Assembly (NCBI GenBank): GCA_031551275.1
Contig: JAVBNX010000004.1
Span: forward strand, 240,311 to 304,310
Origin: JAVBMJ01 sp031551275
Lineage (GTDB): Bacteria; Bacteroidota; Bacteroidia; Bacteroidales; Rikenellaceae
Length of the DNA stretch: 64,000 nucleotides
Direction: 5' to 3'
The position numbers and the translations under genes were made by a program. The number at the start of each line of letters is the position of its first letter. Positions within the stretch are counted from its first letter, which is position 1. Below are positions 8,792 through 17,723 of the stretch, piece by piece. Under the pieces are notes generated by a model. The model was given only the letters and a program-made list of their open reading frames with translations, ran no database searches and had not been told where the DNA came from.

Positions 8792-11392
8792 ATGAAGCCT
8801 TCACGCACACTGATCCTCGGCGCAGCCCTGTTGTCCCTGCTTCATGCGGGGGCGCAGAACATCTCCATGGACGAGGCGGACCTTCGGATGTTCAAAGCCC
8901 GGGGCACTCCTTTCGATGCCCCTGCCGTGCGGATGGAGAGCGCCGCACCCCGCTCCCTGCCCGCCCCCTATCCCCGCCTCTCGCTGGACGGGGATTGGGA
9001 GATGGCTGAAGGCGGCGCCGATGCCCGGCGGCTGGCCTCCCCTGTGTGGGAAGACGCCATACCGGCGCGGGTCCCCGGAAGCGTCCATTCGGCTTTGTGG
9101 AAAGCCGGGCGCATCCCCGATCCCTATTTCGGGCGGAACGATTCGATAGCCGAGCAGCAAAGCTATAAGACGTGGTGGTTGAGGCGGGTATTTACCGCCG
9201 ATTCCAACCTGAACGCCCCGGTGCTGTTTTTCGGCGGGGTGGCCAACCGGTGCAGCGTGTGGCTGAACGGCAAACTGCTCGGGAGCCACGAGGGAATGTT
9301 CGGGGGACCCCGCTACGATCTGGGCAAAGCGCTGTGCAAGGGCGATAATACGCTTGTGGTCAGGCTCGATCCCATACCGCAGGAGTTCGAACCCGAAGGC
9401 ACGTTCTTCGGAGGTGCGAACACGAGCTGGAAAAACACCGTGGTGTGCAACTGCGTCTACGGGTGGCACTACTCCCGCATACCCTCCCTGGGCATCTGGC
9501 GCAGTGTGGTCGTCGAAGACCATGCGGCCGTGGCGGTCGAGGATCCGTTCATCGCCGCAAAGAGCCTCGACGGGGATATGCGGATGAGCGTTACGCTACG
9601 CGGTTATCCCGCAGCGCCGAAAGGCGTGTTGCGCCTGAGCGTCACGCCGGATAATTTCGAGGGCGGGGAGCAGTGCTTCGAATACCGGGTGGACGGCCGC
9701 AGCCGGGCCCTTTCGCTGAACCTGTCATTCCGCGTGGACGACCCGCAACTCTGGTGGCCCAACGACATGGGGGCGCAGAACCTTTACAAGGCGCATGTGG
9801 CGTTCATTCCCGACAAGGGTGCGCCCGATGCCGCCATAGCGACATTCGGCATACGGACCATCGAAATGGCGCCCTTCCCGGAAGGTCCCACACCGGAGCT
9901 CTACAACTGGACCTTTGTGGTCAACGGGCGCAAAATGTTCGTCAAAGGCACGGGCTGGTGTACGATGAACCCGCTGCTCGATTTTCCCCGTGAACGCTAC
10001 GACCATTTCCTTACCCTGGCACGCTTGCAGCACGTGCAGTTGATGCGCGCATGGGGCGGCGGCATACCCGAATCGGAGGATTTCTACGACCTGTGCGACC
10101 GCTACGGCATCATGGTCATGCAGGAGTGGCCCACGGCCTGGGACAGCCACAACACCCAACCCTACCACATGCTCGAAGAGACGGTAAGGCTCAATACGAT
10201 ACGCCTACGCAACCACCCTTCGCTGGTCATGTGGGGCGGCGGCAACGAATCCTCCAATCCGGTCGGCCCCGCCATCGAGATGATGGGCCGTTACAGCATC
10301 GAGCTGGACGGCACGCGTCCTTTCCACCGCGGGGAGGCGTTCGGGGGCAGCCGCCACAACTACGATTGCTGGTGGGAAAACGCCCACCTGAACCACAACC
10401 TGACCATGACTTCCCGTTTCTGGGGGGAGTTCGGCATCGCCTCGCTGCCCGACCCGGAGAGTGTAAGGCGTTATCTGACCCCCGAGCAGGCCGCGCAGTG
10501 GCCTCCGGTCAGGGGCGGGAGCTTCCTGCACCACATGCCGATATTCGGACAGGTGGGCGAATACGGCAAGCTGGCCCAGTATTCGGGCTATTTTACCCCC
10601 GGCAAAACGATGGACGACTTCATTCTCGGGTCGCAACTCGGGCAGGTGGTCGGCGTAAGGCATACCTTGGAGCGCGCCCGCACCATGTGGCCCGAAACCA
10701 CCGGCGCCCTCTATTACAAGATGAACGACAACTATCCGGCCGCCTCGTGGTCGTGCGCGGATTTCTACGGCGCGGTCAAACCGCTCCACTATTTCGTGCG
10801 CAACTCCTTTGCCCCGGTGGCGGCGGTCATGCTCTTCGATTGCACGAACCTCTCGAGCCGGGAGGTCTCCCTCCCGCTCTGGCTGCTGGACGACGCGGGC
10901 GCGCTGGAGGGCAAGCAGGTGGAGGTTACCTTTACTTGCTACAACGACCGCTTCAAGCAGGTCGCCGCGGCCGACTTCCGCGTCGACGGCGACGGGCAGC
11001 CTGTCCGCAGGCTCGGCTCGATGGAGCTGTCGCGCGAACAGACGCGCGCCATGGTCCTGCTTTTTGTGGCGCAGGTCCGGTGTGAAGGCGTGGAGTTGTT
11101 CCGCACGTTCTACTTTACCAACACCGAGGTCAGGCCCGGAAGCCTTTTCAACCTGCCGCGTACCACCCTTTCGGTGCAGCGCGACGGCCGCAAGGTAACC
11201 GTGACCAACACGGGGGCGAACCCCGCCGTGGGGGTCAGCGTCGGCGCGCCCGGCCGCCAGTCGGAACTCATCGTTACGGACAACTACTTCTGGCTCGGGC
11301 CGGCGGAAAGCCGCACGGTGGAGATCAACGGCGACTTCGAGGTCGCGGCCGACTGTTGGAACAAAGAATCAAACCCATACCAGGAACAATAA
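8792..11392 (+). CDS. GH2 beta-mannosidase-like exo-glycosidase
   Basis: An 866-residue GH2 protein with a cleavable signal (LLSLLHAGAQ). Domain order is a sugar-binding jelly roll (DGDWEMAEG ... VPGSVHSALWKAG ... ANRCSVWLNGK), an Ig-like domain, a TIM barrel (about 340-650) and C-terminal Ig-like domains. WHYSRIPSLGIWR and MRAWGGGIPE are typical of the mannosidase/exo-glucosaminidase branch. The proposed acid/base is Glu486 in WGGGNESSN and the nucleophile Glu546 in WGEFGIASLP. In mannosidases the first motif is usually GNNE; here it is GGNE, a small departure. Together with the GH130 phosphorylase, removal of terminal beta-mannose is the most likely role; exo-beta-glucosaminidase is the alternative. 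Confidence 0.85.
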   Translation: MKPSRTLILGAALLSLLHAGAQNISMDEADLRMFKARGTPFDAPAVRMESAAPRSLPAPYPRLSLDGDWEMAEGGADARRLASPVWEDAIPARVPGSVHSALWKAGRIPDPYFGRNDSIAEQQSYKTWWLRRVFTADSNLNAPVLFFGGVANRCSVWLNGKLLGSHEGMFGGPRYDLGKALCKGDNTLVVRLDPIPQEFEPEGTFFGGANTSWKNTVVCNCVYGWHYSRIPSLGIWRSVVVEDHAAVAVEDPFIAAKSLDGDMRMSVTLRGYPAAPKGVLRLSVTPDNFEGGEQCFEYRVDGRSRALSLNLSFRVDDPQLWWPNDMGAQNLYKAHVAFIPDKGAPDAAIATFGIRTIEMAPFPEGPTPELYNWTFVVNGRKMFVKGTGWCTMNPLLDFPRERYDHFLTLARLQHVQLMRAWGGGIPESEDFYDLCDRYGIMVMQEWPTAWDSHNTQPYHMLEETVRLNTIRLRNHPSLVMWGGGNESSNPVGPAIEMMGRYSIELDGTRPFHRGEAFGGSRHNYDCWWENAHLNHNLTMTSRFWGEFGIASLPDPESVRRYLTPEQAAQWPPVRGGSFLHHMPIFGQVGEYGKLAQYSGYFTPGKTMDDFILGSQLGQVVGVRHTLERARTMWPETTGALYYKMNDNYPAASWSCADFYGAVKPLHYFVRNSFAPVAAVMLFDCTNLSSREVSLPLWLLDDAGALEGKQVEVTFTCYNDRFKQVAAADFRVDGDGQPVRRLGSMELSREQTRAMVLLFVAQVRCEGVELFRTFYFTNTEVRPGSLFNLPRTTLSVQRDGRKVTVTNTGANPAVGVSVGAPGRQSELIVTDNYFWLGPAESRTVEINGDFEVAADCWNKESNPYQEQ

Positions 11393-11404
11393 CAACGCTG
11401 AAAG

Positions 11405-12454
11405 ATGAAAAAACTGTTCATATGCCTCGCCGCGGTCGCATTATGCGCCTGCTGCTGCAAAGAGAAGAAAGCCCAAACGCCCACCTATCCCTTCGCGCTC
11501 AACATCGCGGTGGCCGAGTTCGGTCACGATGTGATGCCCGGCGAGTACGGCAAAGACTATATCTATCCCGAAGCGGGCGATTTCGACTCGATGAAGAGCA
11601 AGGGATTCACGCTTGCCCGCATCCCTTTCAAATGGGAGCGCATACTCGATACGTTGGGGGGCGGTTTCAACCAACGCGACCTGACCCACCTCAAAGGGTG
11701 CGTGACGGCGGCCGCCCAGCGGGGCATCGATGTGATCCTCGACCTGCATAACTACGGCCGCTACTGGGTGGACGGCGACCACCAGCCCATAGGCACCCAT
11801 GGAATCACGATCGGCCACCTGACCGATTTGTGGGGCAAACTTGCCGCCGAGTTTTCTTCTTTTACAAACATTTACGGGTATGCGCTGATGAACGAGCCCC
11901 ATGACATGGATCCGGGTACCCCCTGGAAGGATATTGCGCAGGCTTGCATATACGCCATCCGCGAGGCGGACCCTAAAACCGCCATCATTGTCGGCGGCGA
12001 CAGCTGGAGCTCGGCCGAGCGGTGGCAGATTTACAGCGACAACCTTAAATACCTGTACGACCCCTCGGAAAACCTGATCTTCGAAGCCCACGTCTATTTC
12101 GACAAAGACAATTCGGGGACCTACAAATACGATTACGAGGGCGAGCAATGCCACAAATATTTCGGCATCCAGCGCGTGCAGCCGTTCGTGAACTGGCTGA
12201 AGGTAAATGGTAAACGCGGTTTTATAGGCGAATACGGCATCCCCGGCGACGATCCCCGCTGGCTGGAGACGCTCGATTATTTTTTGGCCTACCTCTCCAG
12301 GAACAACATCAACGGCGCTTATTGGGCGGCGGGTCCGTGGTGGCCGGAAGACCATTTCATGGCCCTCAGGCCCAAGGACGGCGTGGACAAACCGCAAATG
12401 GAAGTGCTCAGGAAGTACCTCCGCACAAACCCTGAACCCGGGGCTGTAAAATAA
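11405..12454 (+). CDS. GH5 endo-glycanase lipoprotein, copy 2
   Basis: A 349-residue GH5 enzyme paralogous to the one at 7672. A lipoprotein signal with a cluster of cysteines (LCACCCK, about 13-18) leads directly into the barrel. Acid/base Glu164 is in MNEPHD and nucleophile Glu276 in GEYGIP. LDLHNYGRYW, LWGKLAAEF and HVYFDKDNSGTY resemble GH5_5-type beta-1,4-glucanases. The two GH5 genes flank the GH2 gene, so they may split the work between long chains and shorter oligosaccharides, or between surface and periplasm. It lies 12 bases after GH2 and 9 before the DUF4038 gene. Confidence 0.88.
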   Translation: MKKLFICLAAVALCACCCKEKKAQTPTYPFALNIAVAEFGHDVMPGEYGKDYIYPEAGDFDSMKSKGFTLARIPFKWERILDTLGGGFNQRDLTHLKGCVTAAAQRGIDVILDLHNYGRYWVDGDHQPIGTHGITIGHLTDLWGKLAAEFSSFTNIYGYALMNEPHDMDPGTPWKDIAQACIYAIREADPKTAIIVGGDSWSSAERWQIYSDNLKYLYDPSENLIFEAHVYFDKDNSGTYKYDYEGEQCHKYFGIQRVQPFVNWLKVNGKRGFIGEYGIPGDDPRWLETLDYFLAYLSRNNINGAYWAAGPWWPEDHFMALRPKDGVDKPQMEVLRKYLRTNPEPGAVK

Positions 12455-12463
12455 CCCGTCGAA

Positions 12464-13834
12464 ATGACCCGCAGCGCCGCCATATTTCTTCTGACCCTGT
12501 TGCTCTGCCCCGGATCGGCGGCGCAGCAGAGGCCGTGGAAGGGTCCGTCGGCCGACCTTTCGCATGGAAGGCTGGCCGTGTTGCCGGGCGGGCGTTTCCT
12601 GGGCTACGAGGACGGAACGCCGTTCCTGTGGATCGGCGACACGGCCTGGGAGCTTTTCGGCCGCCTGGATATGGCCTCCACGGAGCGCTACCTCGAAAAC
12701 CGCAGGGCCAAGGGGTTCAACCTCATCCAGGCGGTGCTTATCAGGGAATTGGACGGCATAGCGACATCCGACCGCAACGGCCTGACCCCCCTTGTAGGGA
12801 ACGATCCGCTCAGGCCCGACGAAAGGTTCTTTGCCCGGGTGGACAGCGTGTTGAGGATGGCCCGGGCCAAAGGGCTATACATGGGCCTGTTGCCTACCTG
12901 GGGGGATAAAGTGGACAGGCAGTGGGGCGAGGGGCCGGTCATTTTCGACCCCGCGGCAGCCCGGGCTTACGGACGCTGGCTCGGCAAAAGATACAGGGAC
13001 TTCCCCAACATCGTATGGATCAACGGGGGCGACCGCAGCGGCGGGGGGGAGAATTTTGCGGTGTGGGACGCCCTGGCCCGGGGCATCAAGGAGGAGGATC
13101 CCAACCACCTGATGACCTACCATCCACAGGGGGAGCACTCCTCTTCGATGTGGTTCCTCGGTTGCGACTGGCTCGACTTCAATGTTTTCCAGAGCGGGCA
13201 CGCCCAGTCGGATTATGCTGTTTTCCGTCGGCTGTTGCTTAAAGACTATGCTTTGCAGCCTGTCAAGCCGGTGCTGGACGCCGAGCCGCGGTATGAAAAC
13301 ATTCCGGTAAAGTTCGATGCGGCAAACGGGCGCTTTACGGCCCATGACACGCGTATGGCGATGTACCAAAGCCTTTTTAGCGGGGCGGCCGGCCACACGT
13401 ACGGCGCAAACGAGATATGGCAGATGTACGATACCTGCTACAAGCCGGTGTTGGACGCGCAGGTCCCGTGGTACGACGCCCTCGATATGGAAGGCGCATG
13501 GGATGTGATCCATGCCCGCCGCCTGATGGAGCGGTACGGGTTTACCGGACTCAGGCCCGCTCCCCGGGTTTTGCTGAGCGGCAATACCGACGACGGCGAT
13601 ATGGCCGTGGCGCTCTCGGGCCCGGGAAGGACACTGGTCTATATGCCCTGGGGCCACCCGGTGGAGATATCGCTCAAAGCGGTCTCCGGCGGAAAACGCG
13701 TCGGCCTGGCCTGGTACGATCCGCGCACTGGGGAGCTCAGAAAAGCCGGAAAATCGCCGCCCGGGGAGGCATTCCCCGCCTCGCCGCCCTCATCGGGCAA
13801 AGGCAACGACTGGATACTTGTTATGACAAATTAA
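12464..13834 (+). CDS. GH140-like (DUF4038) glycoside hydrolase
   Basis: A 456-residue secreted protein (signal about 1-20, LLLCPGSAAQQ). The N-terminal stretch GGRFLGYEDGTPFLWIGDTAWELF is the characteristic DUF4038/GH140 start. Family GH140 includes an apiosidase acting on rhamnogalacturonan II. Candidate catalytic residues are the Asp in INGGDRSGG and the Glu in VLDAEPRYE. A C-terminal beta-sandwich (about 365-456; DDGDMAVALSGPGRTLVYMPWG) matches the collagen-binding-like domain usually paired with DUF4038. Apiose specificity is not assured because many GH140-like proteins are uncharacterised. Its place between GH5 and GH130 suggests it trims a side chain of the PUL1 substrate. Confidence 0.8.
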   Translation: MTRSAAIFLLTLLLCPGSAAQQRPWKGPSADLSHGRLAVLPGGRFLGYEDGTPFLWIGDTAWELFGRLDMASTERYLENRRAKGFNLIQAVLIRELDGIATSDRNGLTPLVGNDPLRPDERFFARVDSVLRMARAKGLYMGLLPTWGDKVDRQWGEGPVIFDPAAARAYGRWLGKRYRDFPNIVWINGGDRSGGGENFAVWDALARGIKEEDPNHLMTYHPQGEHSSSMWFLGCDWLDFNVFQSGHAQSDYAVFRRLLLKDYALQPVKPVLDAEPRYENIPVKFDAANGRFTAHDTRMAMYQSLFSGAAGHTYGANEIWQMYDTCYKPVLDAQVPWYDALDMEGAWDVIHARRLMERYGFTGLRPAPRVLLSGNTDDGDMAVALSGPGRTLVYMPWGHPVEISLKAVSGGKRVGLAWYDPRTGELRKAGKSPPGEAFPASPPSSGKGNDWILVMTN

Positions 13835-13851
13835 ACTCACACTCCCACATA

Positions 13852-15015
13852 ATGAAGACCAAAATAAAGGAGATAATCTCCCGGTACGAAGACCTGGTTG
13901 GCAGGAAAAACGAAGAACTGGAAAGCCTCAACGGCATCTACTCGCGCTATCGTTATCCGGTGCTTACGGCGGCCCATACCCCTCCCGTATGGCGCTACGA
14001 TTTTGATCCGGCCACCAATCCCTACATAATGGAGCGGTTCGGGATAAACGCCGTGATGAACTCGGGCGCCATAAAACTGGGCGATAAATACTACATCATG
14101 GCGCGCGTGGAGGGCTATGACCGCAAATCGTTCTTCGCCGTTGCCGAGAGCGACAGCCCTGTCGATAATTTCCGTTTCTGGAACACCCCGGTGGTCATGC
14201 CCGAAAACGACGACCCCGACACCAACGTTTACGACATGAGGCTTACCGCGCACGAGGACGGCTGGATATACGGCGTGTTCTGTTCCGAACGCAAGGACCC
14301 CAACGCCCCCTGCGGCGACCTGTCGTCGGCGGTGGCGACGGCCGGCATCGCGCGTACCCGGGATCTGAAAAGATGGGAGAGGCTGCCCGACCTGAAATCC
14401 GAGAGCCAGCAACGCAACGTGGTGCTGCACCCCGAATTCGTCGACGGCAAGTACGCTTTGTACACCCGTCCCCAGGATGGCTTCATCAACACGGGCAACG
14501 GCGGCGGCATCGGCTGGGCGTTGGTCGACGAGATAACCCGTGCCGAGGTAAAAACCGAAAAGATCATCGACAGCCGGATATACCACACCATCAAAGAGGT
14601 AAAGAACGGCGAGGGTCCGCACCCCATCAAAACGCCCAAGGGCTGGCTCCACCTGGCCCACGGGGTGCGCAACACGGCCTGCGGCCTGCGCTACGTGCTC
14701 TACCTCTACATGACCTCGCTCGAGGATCCTTCGGCGGCCATCGCCTGCCCCGCCGGATACTTCCTCGCCCCGGAAGGCGAGGAGAGGATCGGCGACGTGA
14801 ACAACGTGCTCTTCTCCAACGGATGGATAGCCGATAAGGACGGCAAGGTCTATATCTATTACGCTTCCTCCGACACACGCATGCACGTGGCGGTATCCAC
14901 CCTCGACAGGCTCGTGGATTATTGCCTGAACACCCCCGAAGACGGATTGCGCTCCGCGACGTCCGTGCAGCAGATTATCGCGTTTGTCGAAAAGAACAAG
15001 AAAATGGGGTTCTGA
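13852..15015 (+). CDS. GH130 4-O-beta-D-mannosyl-D-glucose phosphorylase-type enzyme
   Basis: A 387-residue cytoplasmic protein without a signal peptide. The frame is open upstream to 13417, but the ATG at 13852, 17 bases after the previous stop, fits family length and start (MKTKIKEIISRYEDLVGRKN). Stretches RYRYPVLTAAHTPPVWRYD, NVYDMRLTAHEDGWIYG, QQRNVVLHPEFVDGKYALY and EGPHPIKTPKGWLHLAHG are strongly characteristic of GH130 subfamily 1, which converts Man-beta-1,4-Glc plus phosphate to mannose-1-phosphate and glucose. The catalytic Asp is expected in VYDMRLT. This is the best substrate clue in PUL1: it implies beta-1,4-linked mannosyl-glucose units reach the cytoplasm. Cellobiose 2-epimerase, often its partner, is not present here. 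Confidence 0.92.
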   Translation: MKTKIKEIISRYEDLVGRKNEELESLNGIYSRYRYPVLTAAHTPPVWRYDFDPATNPYIMERFGINAVMNSGAIKLGDKYYIMARVEGYDRKSFFAVAESDSPVDNFRFWNTPVVMPENDDPDTNVYDMRLTAHEDGWIYGVFCSERKDPNAPCGDLSSAVATAGIARTRDLKRWERLPDLKSESQQRNVVLHPEFVDGKYALYTRPQDGFINTGNGGGIGWALVDEITRAEVKTEKIIDSRIYHTIKEVKNGEGPHPIKTPKGWLHLAHGVRNTACGLRYVLYLYMTSLEDPSAAIACPAGYFLAPEGEERIGDVNNVLFSNGWIADKDGKVYIYYASSDTRMHVAVSTLDRLVDYCLNTPEDGLRSATSVQQIIAFVEKNKKMGF

Positions 15016-15101
15016 CCGGCAGGGGCGGGCCCGATTTAATCGCCGGAGTGCCTGTTAATGCGAAAATATTCTTAAATTAGCAGGTCTGAAACCCATACAA
15101 A

Positions 15102-17717
15102 ATGTATATGAAACCACTCCGTTACCTGCATTTCGCATCGGTAATGCTGTTGCTGGCCGCTTGCGGCGGCCGGCAGCCGGCAGCTTCGCACCTGATGTGC
15201 GAATACCTCGAATCCCCCATCGGGATCGATGCGCCCGCGCCCAGATTGTCGTGGAACATAACCGGCCATCATGAGCAAACCCCGCCCCTGGGCATCGTGG
15301 TCGGGCGCGACTCGGCCCGCGTGGCCGCCGGGGAAGGCGATATGTGGCAGGCGGCGCTTGAGGATTGCCGCATGGTCGCCTACGGCGGCGCGGCCCTCGA
15401 GCCTTTTACCCGTTACTACTGGAGCGTGGAGTGCGGCGGCAGGCGGCAGGCTGTGGCGTGGTTCGAGACCGGCAGGATGCAAATCCCGTGGGAAGGGAGC
15501 TGGATTACGGACCAGCACGATACGGACTACCTGCCTGCGCCCTATTTCCGCAAGGAGTTCGAGGTGCGTGACAAGTTGGTCAGCGCAAGGGCTTACCTTT
15601 GCGCGGCGGGGCTGTTCGAGCTTACCGTGAACGGGCGCAAGGCGGGCGACCACTTCCTGGATCCCGTTTTTACGGATTACAGCGCGCGCAATACATACGT
15701 TTCGTTCGATGTAACGCCCTTGTTGCAACAGGGTGCCAATTCGGTAGGCGTTGTGTTGGGCAATGGGTGGTACAACCACCAGCCGATGGCCGTATGGCTC
15801 TTTGAAAAGGCCCCCTGGCGCAACCGGCCGAGGTTTACCGCCGAGGTGCGCCTGCTCTATGCCGACGGTAGCTCCCAGGTCGTCTCCACCGACGCGACCT
15901 GGCAAACTTCGGGCGGGCCTTTGGTCTGCAACAACATCTACACCGGCGAGCGTTACGACGCCCGGCTCGTGCAGCACGGGTGGGATGCCAGCGGCTTCGA
16001 CGACTCAAAGTGGACGGCTGCAATAGAAACCCCTGCCCCCGCCACGAAGATCGTTTCGCAGCAGATGCAACCCATACGCATTACCGACACCCTCCCCGCC
16101 GTCTCGTTCCATTCGCAGGGCGATACGCTTTACCGCATCGATTTCGGGCGCAACATAGCCGGCGTAACCCGGATAACGGCCCAAGGCGCGCCGGGGACCC
16201 GCCTTCTGATAACCCACTCGGAAAAGATTGCCGGGGACTGCTCCCCCAACCTGGCCAACATCGATTATTTCTTCACTCCTTCGGACGACGTGCCTTTCCA
16301 GACCGACGTAATGACCCTGAGCGGGGAGCGCGACACATTCTCCGCCCGTTTCGGCTACAAGGGCTTCCGCTACGTGCAGATTACCTGCTCGCAGCCCGTC
16401 AAACTCGCCCAGGGCGACATCGTGGCCCTGGAATGCCACAGCGACGTGCCCGAGGCGGGGAATATTACCTCGTCCAACGACCTGCTCGACAAGATCCACC
16501 AGGCCTGCAGGAGCTCCTACCTGGCCAACCTTTTCGGTTATCCGACCGACTGCCCCCAACGGGAGAAGAACGGTTGGACGGGCGACGGGCACATCGCCAT
16601 AGAGACGGGGCTCTACAATTTCGACGCGGTGACCGTTTACGAGAAATGGATGGAGGATTTCCGCGACATCCAGCGTGAGGACGGCATGCTTCCCGCCATC
16701 ATCCCCACCCCGGGTTGGGGCTGGACATGGGGCAACGGCGTGGACTGGACCAGCGCCGTGGCGATCGTACCCTGGCAGGTCTACATGTTCTATGGCGACA
16801 GCACCCTGCTGGAGCGTATGTACGACAACATCAAGCTCTACGTCGATTACATTACCTCGATAAGCCCCGGCGGCACCACCGATTGGGGGCTGGGGGATTG
16901 GATTCCGTATAAATCGGTAAGCGACAAAGAGCTTACCTCGTCGCTTTACTACTTTACCGACGCCACGATCCTGCACAAGGCTGCCCTTATGTTCGACCGC
17001 AGGGACGATGCGGAGCGTTACGGCCTTCTGGCCGACAGGATACGCGATGCGGTCAATGAAAAATTCCTCGACCGCTCCACGGGCATCTACTGCTCGGGCA
17101 CGCAGACCGAACTGGCCACGCCGCTCTACTGGGGCGTGGTGCCCGAAGAGTTGAAGGCGAAAGTGGCCGAAAACCTTTACAAGAGGGTCGAAGCGGACGG
17201 CTTCCATCTCGACGTGGGGTTGCTGGGCACCAAAGCCCTGCTGTGCGCCCTCTCCGAGAACGGCTACGCCGAAGCCGCGTACAGGATAGCGTCGCAGGAG
17301 ACCTTCCCGTCGTGGGGCTACTGGATCCGAAACGGGGCCACGACCTTCTACGAGAACTGGAGGGTGGATGTGGACCTTGACGCCTCCTACAACCACATCA
17401 TGTTCGGCGAAATAGGCGCATGGCTGTACAAGGGGCTGGCGGGTATCTATCCCGACGAATCGGCGCCCGGCTTCCGCAACACCATCCTCAGGCCCAATTT
17501 CCCCGAGGGGCTGGACAGTTTCAGCGCGCGCCACCGCTCCCCCTGGGGCGAAGTGCGTTCCGGGTGGGACAAGAAGGCTGGCGTGGTAACCTACACCGCA
17601 ACGGTCCCCACAGGCGCGACGGCGACCCTCACGCTTCCGCCGCAGGCCGACCTCAAAGAGAAAACCCTCACGCTCGGCGCAGGGGAGCATACCATGAAAT
17701 TCAAGCTCAAACAATAA
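15102..17717 (+). CDS. GH78 alpha-L-rhamnosidase lipoprotein
   Basis: An 871-residue enzyme (a start at 15108 is equally possible). A lipoprotein signal (LLLAACGG) is followed by the Bac_rhamnosid-type N-terminal sandwich (LMCEYLESPIGIDAPAPRLSW), jelly-roll domains (FRKEFEV; AYLCAAGLFELTVNGRKAGD), an (alpha/alpha)6 barrel from about residue 440 and a C-terminal beta-sandwich. The barrel begins with the family signature DCPQREKNGWTGDGHIA, which holds the catalytic acid region, and ends with YNHIMFGEIGAWLYKGLAGI, also diagnostic. It would remove terminal alpha-L-rhamnose. The 86-base gap before it contains no clear promoter. Its presence says the PUL1 substrate carries rhamnose, unlike simple plant glucomannan. 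Confidence 0.92.
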   Translation: MYMKPLRYLHFASVMLLLAACGGRQPAASHLMCEYLESPIGIDAPAPRLSWNITGHHEQTPPLGIVVGRDSARVAAGEGDMWQAALEDCRMVAYGGAALEPFTRYYWSVECGGRRQAVAWFETGRMQIPWEGSWITDQHDTDYLPAPYFRKEFEVRDKLVSARAYLCAAGLFELTVNGRKAGDHFLDPVFTDYSARNTYVSFDVTPLLQQGANSVGVVLGNGWYNHQPMAVWLFEKAPWRNRPRFTAEVRLLYADGSSQVVSTDATWQTSGGPLVCNNIYTGERYDARLVQHGWDASGFDDSKWTAAIETPAPATKIVSQQMQPIRITDTLPAVSFHSQGDTLYRIDFGRNIAGVTRITAQGAPGTRLLITHSEKIAGDCSPNLANIDYFFTPSDDVPFQTDVMTLSGERDTFSARFGYKGFRYVQITCSQPVKLAQGDIVALECHSDVPEAGNITSSNDLLDKIHQACRSSYLANLFGYPTDCPQREKNGWTGDGHIAIETGLYNFDAVTVYEKWMEDFRDIQREDGMLPAIIPTPGWGWTWGNGVDWTSAVAIVPWQVYMFYGDSTLLERMYDNIKLYVDYITSISPGGTTDWGLGDWIPYKSVSDKELTSSLYYFTDATILHKAALMFDRRDDAERYGLLADRIRDAVNEKFLDRSTGIYCSGTQTELATPLYWGVVPEELKAKVAENLYKRVEADGFHLDVGLLGTKALLCALSENGYAEAAYRIASQETFPSWGYWIRNGATTFYENWRVDVDLDASYNHIMFGEIGAWLYKGLAGIYPDESAPGFRNTILRPNFPEGLDSFSARHRSPWGEVRSGWDKKAGVVTYTATVPTGATATLTLPPQADLKEKTLTLGAGEHTMKFKLKQ

Positions 17718-17723
17718 ACAGCC

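Noticed and set aside
13417..13851. Upstream extension of the GH130 reading frame
   Set aside because: It overlaps the GH140-like gene out of frame, and the ATG at 13852 gives the family's usual start and length.
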